Source of the DNA: Paratinospora sagittata
Taxonomy: Eukaryota; Streptophyta; Magnoliopsida; Ranunculales; Menispermaceae
Assembly: GCA_035771175.1 (NCBI GenBank)
Contig: CM069598.1
Coordinates: 22,303,438-22,367,437 of the forward strand
DNA: 64,000 bases
Direction of reading: 5' to 3'
Shown: in pieces, positions 23,600 through 33,941 of the stretch
Layout: every line of letters starts with the position of its first letter
Position numbering within the stretch: the stretch's first letter is position 1
Program-made: the position numbers and the translations under genes
Notes under the pieces: generated by a model
What the model saw: the letters and a program-made list of their open reading frames with translations, nothing else
Database searches by the model: none
What the model was told of the DNA's origin: nothing

Positions 23600-24342
23600 A
23601 CAATACTCAATAAAAAATGATAAGATACTTTGATGGATAACATGCTCTGATACCAATTGTTGGCCCAGATGTGTCCAAGAGGAGGGGGTGAATTGGACAA
23701 TAACAGGTAAATGCCTTTCTTTTTATAACAGCTAACAATATTCAGCAAGTTATGAAGTTATGACAGTTTATAAAGAAAAAGGAATAAGAAACAATATGCA
23801 ATTGTACACAAAGAACTTATAGTGGTTCGGCCTCGCCTGCATCTACTACCTAACCTCCCAGTTAGGATTTTGTCCAAACTCCACTATTCATTCTCTTATG
23901 GGTGAAAATCAAACCGTAACAGTTTCTCAACTTGCAGGCTTGAGAACAACCTTTACAAAGTCCAAGCACACTTGCTTAACCAAGTGACAATCATAATCAC
24001 TTAATAATTGAAATACAAATATAGTTTTGATTCTTTTACCAAGAATCAACGAAATACTTACAGAGTTTTCAGATGAACCTCAGTTATCACAGATTCACTA
24101 ATGATATGTTATGAAGTGCAGCTGAAAAACCCAGAGGTTCAAAACTCCTCTTTCTCCTATGGATTTTGAAAAGATTGGAGTTTAAAGTTTAGCAAATCCA
24201 CGAGAAAAAACTATATCAGAGTTTTCGAAAAATAATTAAGAATTTTTGCAGTGAAAAAAGGTATAACTTCCAAGAGGTAAAGCACAAAGATTAAGCTAAG
24301 ATTTTTCTTTCTTGTGCTCTGTATGTTCTATAGCTCAATGTG

Positions 24343-24375
<33 letters not shown>

Positions 24376-25135
24376 AATAATGTTTGATTTGATCTTCAAA
24401 AGGACCTTTGGCACTCAAATTCGTTTCAAATCAAACGATCAAAACCTTTCATGAAAATGGAATGATTCAGTTTATGCAGTAGCACTTGAATCCTCTGTGC
24501 TTTTACGAAAATAGCAAATTCAGAACGGTAGCACAGGCTGACATCTTTTATTAGCTTTTTACAGTGTTAACAGTGTTGTGTGAGCATCCTAATAGGCCAT
24601 GAGCGTCCTAACTCAACACACACTCTTTTGTCAATTTTCTTCTTTGAGGGGGCTGACATACTAGTAGCGTCCTGATGGTTTGAAACTTTTTAAAACCCAA
24701 AAAATAGTAAGCACACTGACATTCAATCAACATCCTCATAGGTCATAAGGCTAGTTTCATGAGGGCGCTTCTGGTTGAGTAGCGTCCTGACATTTCAAAA
24801 CATTTTAGACCCAAAAAGTCATCAGCGTGTTGACATTCAATCAGTGTCCTGATGCTGGCTTGTTGCTAAAGTAACTAGCCATTGTATGAGCGTCCTGATA
24901 GAACACTTAAAAGCATTTTGGCATTTTTCAGACTTTCAACACTCGATCAAATAGGCTTTAAAAACTCGATATTTTTGGATCAAATCAATCATTGAAGATT
25001 CATCACGAATAATCAAAAAATCAAACGAAAACACTTCAAAACGAATCGATCAAACATGCAATTATGCAAGAACATGAACACTTGTTGAATCATGTGATAC
25101 CAGAGGTTCTACAAACCTAAACAGATTCTAATAAC
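23600..25135 (-). mobile_element. Family B copia-type LTR with primer site and internal stub
   Basis: On the minus strand this is a 5' LTR followed by its primer site and about 45 bp of internal DNA. The primer site TTGGTATCAGAGC is the complement of 23644-23656. The LTR ends ...CTGGGCCAACA at 23658. Its 5' end is probably TGTTATTAGAATC at 25135, giving about 1478 bp. It carries leader hairpins (23889-23910 and 23924-23946), the CCGAACCACTATAA block (about 23820-23833), an (AC)n(AT)n run (24345-24375) and the AGGACGCT-type array (24590-24905). The internal region is cut off at the junction with element G. Confidence 0.75.
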
Positions 25136-25384
25136 ATAAAATCTATCTTTGAACGATTATGGTCTTCAATTTGATCTTGATAGCTCTTCCACCATGCATC
25201 ATTGAATCTTGATCGAATCTCCATGCAATAAGATATGCAATGTATATGCAAAATATAGATATTATAAGAATGTCATTTGTAATCATCAAAATATCTTTTC
25301 TTGTACGGGACATGAGGGTAATTAGATTAACATTTTGATCATTACTTGTATATTGATTCTTGTGCTTCATTCATCATATTTAGA
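25136..25384. other. No gene recognised, between family B and element C
   Basis: This is AT-rich sequence. A short piece (AATGTCATTTGTAATCATCA at about 25275) recurs at about 31070, just beyond element C, where it precedes a purine-rich stretch. It may be an old retroelement border. A short minus-strand open frame here shows no similarity I can recognise. Confidence 0.4.
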
Positions 25385-26012
25385 ATCAATATTTGAGAAT
25401 ACATGTACACACACGATTCTTGAACTTGCATAAACATCTTTTGAATCGTTTGCATGTATTTGTGAACAACTATTTCAACATTGCACTTCACTTAATATAC
25501 TGTGGTTGGAATAGTAGAGTTTGTTCATTTCAAGGTTATATGCTAAAATTGTATGAGAGTTCCTAGAACTTCTCTTAATATCATTTGTAACCTTGATGTA
25601 TTATTGACTTACTAGTTAACTGGGATTATACCTTTATTTGTACAGCTTCTAACCACACCCGTAAGTTGGTTAGTGTGCAGCTTCTAGCCACGCCCGCAAG
25701 TTGGTTAGGTTCACGACTTCTAATTATGCTCGTAATTTAACTAGATTGTACAACTTTTAGTCACGTCCGTAAGTTGACTAGACTTAGTGGATTTGGAAAA
25801 TCCTCGTGGGTGGTCAGGTAGTGGAGTAAGTTCTGGGGGAACCGAACCACTATAAATTGTCGTGTCCATTTGTTTACTTTTCCTGCACTTTATTGTTTTG
25901 CTTGTTACCTATACTATGCACATATATTGTTTGATTATTTAACCGAAAGATAACGCGAAAATCAGCCACGTCCAATTCACCCCCCCTCTTGGACGGTAAT
26001 ACTGGGCCAACA
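25385..26012 (+). mobile_element. 5' LTR of copia-type element C
   Basis: The segment from about 25385 repeats at 30150-30781 and ends ATACTGGGCCAACA immediately before a tRNA-Met primer site. The left boundary is the point where the two copies stop matching; a clean TG terminus was not found. The leader part has four successive hairpins of about 25 bp (25649-25780) with loops related to CACGCCCGTAAG, and the conserved CCGAACCACTATAAAT block at about 25840. Confidence 0.85.
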
Positions 26013-26013
26013 A

Positions 26014-26027
26014 GTGGTATCAGAGCG
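26014..26027 (+). promoter_or_regulatory. Element C primer-binding site
   Basis: AGTGGTATCAGAGC follows the LTR with a one-base spacer. It contains the exact complement of the initiator tRNA-Met end (TGGTATCAGAGC) used by most plant copia elements. Confidence 0.95.
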
Positions 26028-26072
26028 GGTGCTCATGATTTAAGGCTTAGCATTCTTGAGCCAAAGATCAAA

Positions 26073-26946
26073 ATGGCCAATACCATAGAATTTGACTTAG
26101 GTGATAACCTATTGACTCCACCTATGCATAATGACCAAAATTTCATATATTGGAGGAGTAGAATGAGTGCATTACTTAAGGCCCAATCACGTGATATGAG
26201 GAATATTGTTGTAAGTGGACCATATGTGCCTATTAGGATCATAAATGGGGTTGAAGTCCCCAAACCAAAGAGGAAATGGGATAGGAAAGAAAAACAACTA
26301 GCTAGACTTGATGATTTAGTTAGAAATATACTTATGTCTAGTCTTTCCCAAAATGACATAGATAGAATTTCTTCATGTATCTCATCTAAGGAAATTTGGA
26401 ACAAATTAGAATAAATTCATGATGATTCATATGCTTCCTTATCTTCATGTGAAGACAAGGAGAATGTAGAACATATATCTTTTATTTTTAATATTGATGA
26501 ATGTTCTACTAGTATCATTAATTTTTCTTTTGATGATTTGTCTATAGCTCATGAAAAGCTTCAACATGAATTTGACAAACTCATCCAAAAGAATGAGAAG
26601 CTCAAGAACATGATATCCAATGTTATGGATGAGTTGGAAACTCTCCAAAATAATTATGAAAGTGTCTTGAGGATAATGAGAACGTTCTTGAAGAAAAAAA
26701 TGACAGAGAAAATGAAAATACCATTCTTCAAGAAAAATTAGAATAGTTGACTCAATTAGTAGCTAATGTTACTAATGAGAAAGAGGACTTAGAGCTTCAA
26801 CTAAGATTAGAGAAAGAAAAGACCTCTACATTAGAAAGTCAATTTGGCAAACCTAAGGTTAGATATTTTAAACCCAAAACATGTCATAGGAACACTAGAA
26901 ATCCTTTTAAGGATAAATATAATAAAATGGCATGGGTACCTAAATA
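26073..26946 (+). pseudogene. Element C copia-type gag remnant
   Basis: The frame begins at the ATG at 26073, with an in-frame upstream extension to 25989 inside the LTR. It encodes MANTIEFDLGDNLLTPPMHN, then NFIYWRSRMSALL, like copia gag N termini, and ISSCISSKEIWNKLE before a stop at 26412-26414. Shifted frames continue with a coiled-coil segment (26538-26741) and an LEKEKTSTLESQFGKP stretch, ending in KMAWVPK near 26944. There is no intact zinc knuckle. It would be the structural protein of the particle; stops show it is not functional. Confidence 0.75.
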
Positions 26947-29900
26947 ATTACTCCTAGATGCTAGAATTATAAAATCTAAAGAAGTATGGGTACCAAAGGC
27001 TATGGTTCACTGGATCACATAGGTTCACATTTTTTTAACCATATGCTTAGTTTGTTGGCCTTAGACATTTAAGCCTTAATCAGTTTAGGCATCTTCCATA
27101 TTTTTATGTCACACATGTTGATTTACATCTTATTTGTGACAATTGGAAGTATGTTAGGCTCAATCAGATAAGTTTGATCTATCATGCCTATGCTTGCCTA
27201 AAGGTGATGATCACATTGAACTTGTTTAATGCCTAATTATATTGTTCAATGATTGATTAATGCAAAGCATAATCGTTATGCAACTTGGAAGTATGAACTT
27301 GCAAAATTCATATTTGTTACTTCTATTCTTTTATGTGAACATGTTCATATTGTACATATATCTTGTTCACTGTTATTGTAGCATACCATGTGCATTCACT
27401 ATCTTATGTAAATTGTATGCTCATACTAAATGGAATGAGCTTCACTTTATTTAATGAAATTTCATCAATTTAGTAAGCTATGAGTTTCTATGAACATAGT
27501 CAAAGAATTTGATTATGAAATGAGCTTGCTTGAAACTAAATTTTAATTGCTCATATATCTCATAATCTTGGAGTTGGACTAGAACTAATGTTTATCACTT
27601 CAAGTTCACCTATCTTGTTTTTTAGGATTTCAATGATGTATATCATTTGAAAATAGAAGACATTGAATAGTTGGAGTGACATGTACTTCAAATACTATTC
27701 AATCATTGTCATTCATTATCTCATTCACTTCCTTGGAGATGATCAAACCGAGTTTAAGAATTTGGAATTCTTAGCAACTATGAGAAGACCTCAAAAAGGT
27801 TGTCTAAATCTTAACCAAAAGAATCCAATCCCACTTATATAAACCTAGACTTTGTAATGATTTTGAGTTATATCATAGAAAATGGGCTATTAAGGGTAAG
27901 AAAAATTGATCATTTCTTTGAGCTTAATTAAATATATCTTAAGGATCAAACAAAGTAAAATTAAAAATGATCTTCTTAGAGACCTTAAATTAAAATCAAA
28001 TCATTTGTCTCTAGAAATCATTAGTTATTCTTTAAGAATTAGACTTGTTTTAAAATGTCTTACTCTCTTAAGAACAACTCACTCACATAAGCCTTCATAT
28101 AATTCATAGAACTTTATAAGGCTTAGATCTCATTTGTTCTATTTGAATGAATATCATATGCTTAATTTCATACTTCATTATATTCATTCCTTTAAAGATA
28201 TTCAAGTCCAAATGACTAAAATGATCTTACATCTTCAATCAAAACAAAACTTAGTCATTTACTTGAAAAAATGAACATGTTAGCTTTTATGATTAAGCTT
28301 TGATGTGTGTCTAACTTAACTTATCTCGTATTATCATGCTTATATGATACCATGAATGCTTTGTCTCCTTCTATGATTGAATGAACGTCTATATTGCCCT
28401 ATCGTATTAGGACACATGTTCAAACTACTTTGTCATGTTATGACTTGTACTTACCATCTTTATCTTCTTGTCGTGATTATGCCTATGTGTTCACTCCATG
28501 CATGCTCCTATGCTAAAAGTTTGATTCTTCGATACTCTGAGCTTACATATATGAGCTTACATATTCATTATGAGCTTTGATATATGATTGATGTGCTTAT
28601 CTTAGATCTTAGACAATCATGAAAGCGTATTTGATCATGACTAGTATCTTTCTAGGGTGATTGAGTGAAATTGATGCATATCTTAATTTACATTTATTCA
28701 TTCCATCTTAAAGGAAAATAATATGGGATGACTATCTTGACTTAAATCTTTAATTTTAGGAAATTTTAGTCATTTCCTTAGGTTATATTTGAATTTGTCT
28801 ATTGTTATCAAATATGAATTTTTTCATGACAAATTCAATCTAAGAAAACCTAATTGACCATGAGCCTCAATAAATATTAGACTAATAAATTTAGTCAACT
28901 AGAATGGATAAAGACTTGAATGACCATTCTATTCACATCTTATATCTACGTCATTCATTCATTTGCCATATGTTGCATCTTCAGTAATCTTTTGAAAACA
29001 TGGTAAATATTATTGATAAGTGTGCTCATTGATCTTCGTACATGTCTTATCACTTATCATCAAAAAAATTTCTCTAAAATGTTTTTCCTTTGCATTTCAT
29101 CAAAAATATTTTTAGGAAAATACATTTTAAAGATGTATGTGCCTAGAGTTATGATTATATATCTTTTATGACACATACTTCTTGAGGTTGTTAACCTTGT
29201 GCTTAAACTTAATCACTAGGTGTACAACTAGCTGAGTAACATGTCTACTTAAGTTAACATAATCGTGTTTTAGGCATTCTTGACATGCCTAGGCAAATGT
29301 GTGATAAGTATGCTATGTTTAAACTCGTAAATCTATCATGCTTATCATCAACTAATGTTTGCAATATGAATGTTGTTCTTGAAAACATATATATATTCAT
29401 GTTTTGAGATTGATTTTGAGTCATGCACATTTTTTTTTTTATCAAAACAAAAATCTAGCTAGGCTCTTCATTGTTTAAAACTCATATCTATGATGCCTAG
29501 TATAGTCACTTGATGCCATGCCATGCTCATATAGAAAATCAGTTTCAAGATTGATTGATTGTACTAAACCATGCTTGTAACACACTTACATTAATCTTTC
29601 TTGTTTATATGAATTTTCATTGGTTTTAAACTTTACACTAATACAAACCAATTGAAAATCCTTGCTTTCATGGATGTCAATAATTCTTGATCTATCCACA
29701 ACATTCATATGAGTAATTGATAGCTAAGCCTCACTTAGATAAAATATTTTCTTGCTTTATGTTATCTTCCTTGAATTGTGATCATGTCTGTGTTTATTTA
29801 AATGTCATTCTTTTGTATGCATGATTCGCATGTACATGATTCAAGTATGCAAGATACATAATTAACACCTTATAAATGAATTACTTTGAATCTATGACTT

Positions 29901-30149
29901 AGGCTATGCTCATATTCATACTCTTACATGCCTAATTTATTGAAAAGAAATTTCCCTTACACATATTTATACATTTTCGGCATGCCTTTCCATTTATGCA
30001 TGACATTGATGCAACATTTGAATTTCTAATTCTATATGCATCAAATGTATTTGAACATTGATCTCTAATTAATGTCTTATGCTTTTCAAATCATCTTTTG
30101 CATTGAATGAATTCTAGTATAAATGTGCCATTTGCCATTCTAGTATAAG
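26947..30149 (+). other. Element C internal region without pol
   Basis: About 3.2 kb of AT-rich DNA between the gag remnant and the 3' LTR shows no protease, integrase, RT or RNase H motif in any frame, only short unrelated open frames. Either pol decayed completely or the element was always a large non-autonomous derivative. No convincing polypurine tract is visible before 30150. Confidence 0.6.
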
Positions 30150-30781
30150 CCAATCAATATTTGAGAATACATGTACACACACGATTCTTGAACTTGCATA
30201 AACATCTTTTGAATCATTTGCATGTATTTGTGAACAACTATTTCAACATTGCACTTCACTTAATATATTGTGGTTGGAATAGTAGAGATTGTTCATTTCA
30301 AGGTTGTATGTTAGAAATGTAAGAGAGTTCCTTGAACTTCTCTAAATATCTTTTGTAACCTTGATGTATTGTTGACTTGTTAGTCAACTGGGATTATACC
30401 TTTCTTTGTACTGCTTCTAATCACGCCCGTAAGTTGGTTAGTGTACGACTTCTAGCCACGCCTACAAGTTGGTTAGGTTCACGACTTTTAGTTATGTCGT
30501 AAGTTAACTAGATTGTACGGCTTCTAGTCACGCCCGTAAGTTGACTAGACTTAGTAAATTTGGGAAATCCTGATTGTGGGTGGTCAGGTAATGGAGTAGG
30601 TTCTAGGGGAACCGAACCACTATAAATCGCTGTCCCCATTTGTTTACTTTTCTTGCACTTTATTGTTTTGCGCGTTACCTATATTGCACACATATATTTT
30701 TTTATTACTTAACCGAAAGGTAACGCAAAAATTAGCCACGTCCAATTCACCCCCTTCTTGGACGGTAATACTGGGCCAACA
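30150..30781 (+). mobile_element. 3' LTR of element C
   Basis: This copy matches 25385-26012 with scattered substitutions and ends TACTGGGCCAACA. It carries the same four hairpins (30417-30547). Some stems differ between the two LTRs, yet most pairing is kept, sometimes through G-U pairs. A target duplication could not be identified because the left boundary of the 5' LTR is unclear. Confidence 0.85.
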
Positions 30782-31109
30782 TATGGGTCATTATTTTTAA
30801 AATGTTGGTATTAGTGACATAATTTTGATTAATTAAGTTAATCAAGTCAAAAACTCAATGGATCATAGTCAGGAAACCTGATGTGACCACGGCGATCCAA
30901 TGCATACGGGTCACCACTCGGAAGACTGAAAAAGGCTTCAAACTTAGCTCAGGATCATGAGCTTCAGTCTTGACCTTTATTGAATGGTTATTAGCTTTTT
31001 ATTTAAACTCGAGGCCAAACATATGTTATCAAACTGAAACACACTAAAAAAATATGTTAGATTGCATAGAATGTCGTTTGTAATCATCAAAATCAAAGAG
31101 AGTGAGAGT
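30782..31109. other. No gene recognised
   Basis: There is no ORF or repeat of note except AATGTCGTTTGTAATCATCA at about 31070. It resembles 25275 and is followed by AAAGAGAGTGAGAG, possibly a worn polypurine tract of another LTR element. Confidence 0.35.
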
Positions 31110-31455
31110 CATCAAGCCAACAAAAAGTAGGCATTCCAGTCGCTATTTTGGAAGGGGACTCTTTAAAAGTAATGAAGGCTCTGTCTTCAAAAGATAAAGG
31201 TATTGATGAATTTGCTCTGATTATTGAGGACTGCAAACAGTTTTTTTATTATTTTCCTAATATTTCCTTTAATCATGTAACTAGAGATTGTAACGAAGCA
31301 GCTCGCAAGTTGTGTCACTAAGTGTTTTGTGTACATGATTTTGTTGTTTGGTTGGAGGATCCTCCTCCAATTATTTTGAATATTGTACAAGGTGAATCTT
31401 GTTTGTTAAGAAGATCAGGAACTTTGGGTGTTCTTTGCTTTTTAAAAAAAAAAAA
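31110..31455 (+). pseudogene. LINE RNase H-like tail fragment
   Basis: Reading plus-strand, one frame gives AILEGDSLKVMKALSSKDKG and then NISFNHVTRDCNEAARKLCH. This is the pattern of the RNase H-like domain at the C terminus of plant L1-type LINE proteins (ExDS...HVxRxxNxxA). It ends in an A-run at about 31441-31458, as a LINE 3' end would. It is a 5'-truncated relic. Confidence 0.65.
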
Positions 31456-31942
31456 AAAACAAGTGGGTCTTTTTGTTTAGCCATCTCCTTGTTTATTTTA
31501 TTTACGAGAAACAAGGCTTTGCTTGCTTTGAAATTTAGATTCACGTAAATTAGACAAGTGTATAAATCTCGTGCGAAGCGGGCACTTTATAATATCAATC
31601 TTAAAAAAAAAACATTAAGATAAAAGAAAACAGACTTTATAATATAATATTCTTATCTTTGCTAAATAGCGTAACAAAATTCATTCAACCTATGTAAAAA
31701 AAAAATTGATTATACCGTAAGAATAATATTTTTTTATTAGACATGAATTAGATTTTGTTAAGGATCATTTGAATATGGTTCAATAATTAGACAATATTTG
31801 TCATTGATATGAAACATTAAATTTTTGATAAATTCTCTTGTTTTGGGCGTCGTTGACATTCAACGATTGCATCCATCGAGAAAGAGGCTGGTGACTAGCA
31901 CGAGTTGTGGGTTATCAAAGTTGGAAAGGTAGAGAAGACGAA
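31456..31942. other. No gene recognised, left flank of the Mutator-like element
   Basis: This is AT-rich sequence with oligo-A/T runs and no recognisable coding region, lying between the LINE tail and the terminal inverted repeat. Confidence 0.45.
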
Positions 31943-32290
31943 GGGCTTTTGACATGATTACCCCTAAAAAATAAAATAATTTCACAAATGCCATCCACAC
32001 ACAAATAATGATCCGTTTGCCCTAGTTTACTGTTCATAGCACAGTCAGCGCGCCAAACAAGCGCCATGTCACTGCCCAAGTGGCATTTCAAGGAAGGCGT
32101 CTTTTGAAAAGACGCCTTCCCTTCACCACTTTTTTTTTAACTAAAGAGAAGGCATCTTTTGAAAAGACGTCTTCTCTTCAACACTACTTTTGCCGTTTTT
32201 TCTTAAGGCAAGGGAAGGCGTCTTTTGCAAGTTTTTTTTTATTTTAAGGGAAGGCGTCTTTTCAAAAGACGCCTTCCCTTAAACCCTACA
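31943..32290 (+). repeat. Left terminal inverted repeat of the Mutator-like element
   Basis: The outer 140 bp are unique-looking sequence mirrored at the right end. The inner part is a set of palindromes with arms GGCGTCTTTT and AAAAGACGCC: complete at 32092-32120, 32145-32176 and 32246-32280, plus a half copy at about 32213-32228. Runs of T or A separate them. They could be transposase-binding sites or hairpins in RNA; that role is inferred. Confidence 0.85.
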
Positions 32291-33941
32291 TATACCCCAC
32301 CCGCGAGCACACACTCACTCGTCGCCCCACTCCTCTCTTTGAAAAACTCTTCGGACAGTTGCCGTGGTCTCGCTCCGTCGTCTCGCTCCGTCGTCTCGCT
32401 CCGACGTCTCGCTCCGTCTCCGTGTTGCCATTCTCGATCACTAAACAAAGGTGGCACTTTTTATTTTATTTTTTTCATTTTCTTCTTCTTATTATAGGGT
32501 TCATAACTCCGTCGTGCTTGTTGCCATTCTCGATCTCGGTTCAAAACTCGTGTGCCCCTTTGCTAATTTTTACCATTCTATGATAATTTTTGCTGTTTCG
32601 AAATGATCTTTTAGGGTTTTAGGGATGGAAAGAAACTTTGTTTGATATGAAATTCACAGCAACAATATGCTCATGTCCATCCATTAGAGGTGTTTTTTGT
32701 TAGTCTTAGTTGCAGAATGCTTTTTTATTGTTAGCTAAGTCTTTATAAAAATTTGTAATGTAATTCAAACAACGTCAAAATCTTTGCCTTTACTTTTGAT
32801 CTTTGATTTCATTTGCGACATTTATTTGTAAATTTAATTACTCCGTTGATTAGAGTGATGTTCTGATTATGTATTTTAAATCTAAAAATCATATTGTAGT
32901 TTGAGAATGTTTTATGTATCTCTTTGAGAGAGCGAAAGCATTTTTTATTAAAACATGAGAAAAATATTTAGATGCTTCAAATGATTATTTTTTGAGTTTG
33001 AAAATCAGAAAATGTAGGAATTTCATTAATATAGACTATAGATAAATCTATATATATAGATGAAAATTTTCCTTTAATACTCTTTGAAGATGGAGAGGGG
33101 GGGAGTATGTTTGACTTTTACCAATAACATTCCAATTTATATTTGTGACTTGCTTTGCACTTTTCTTATACTATGTTCATCTTTTATAAAGTTTCCATGT
33201 TTATCTAATTCTACTGATATGTTATTTTAATCTTTTATTTTCTGTTTAAAGTTCCACCAGTCATGCAATTTTCCTGGGAAATTTGTTGCAATTAGTTGGA
33301 TAACAATCTTGCTGAATTTTATGTATGGAACAAGCATTAAAATGAATTCACATGTGATTAAAAACTTGCATTAACTGATATTCTGCATATCCATCTAATA
33401 ATATGTATTACCTTCAAATTAGTTTTCTGAGTTTGAGGAATTTCTTGAAGCATTCTATAATAAATGTGTGTTTAAGATAAAGTCATTAAGTCGAAAAGTA
33501 ATAAGTGTTTTTTTACTTGTTTTTTGTTTATTCGGAGAAGGGAAATTGGGAACAATTTAGGCTGCTGATCCGATTAATTAGGGATGGTTATGGTTTTTGA
33601 TAGTGTTTGTAATAGCATTTTTATGTAAAAGTACGTTTGAGGCGTGTGATTTTGCGAGTGATTTTGGTTCTTTGGCTACATTGTTTTAGGTTGTGGTATG
33701 AAATGAATGGACCCTTACTAAGGTGCAGGGAGGTATAATTGATTGGTCAATTTGGATGAAAATTCTACTGATTATCTATATGAATTTTAGTACGTAGATG
33801 ACTCCAAAAGTTGATGAGTTCAATTAAAACAAATTAGCCTTATTACATTTCCTTTTAATTGTTACTTTGTTGAAGTCATAGGCTTTAATTTCATATTTTC
33901 TTTGAAAGAATGACGATTGTATTTTGCTTATTCCCACACAG
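32286..33941 (+). promoter_or_regulatory. Putative promoter/leader and 5' UTR intron of the transposase gene
   Basis: After the inverted repeat comes a weak TATA-like ACATATACCC (about 32287) and then a C/T-rich leader with four tandem 13-bp units (GTCTCGCTCCGTC type, 32367-32418). A possible splice donor AAACAAAG|GTGGCA lies at 32450/32451. A good acceptor, a pyrimidine-rich tract ending CACACAG, ends at 33941, directly before the transposase ATG. A 5' UTR intron of about 1.5 kb is the likeliest reading. No other coding region is seen in between. Confidence 0.5.

Noticed and set aside
32225..32583. Overlapping frames in the Mutator left end
   Set aside because: They run through the palindromes and the C/T-rich 13-bp repeats. 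They are low-complexity translations without family resemblance.
33924..33941. Upstream TTG start for the transposase
   Set aside because: The 18 bases before the ATG form a pyrimidine-rich splice acceptor ending in CAG, so translation is more likely to begin at the ATG at 33942.
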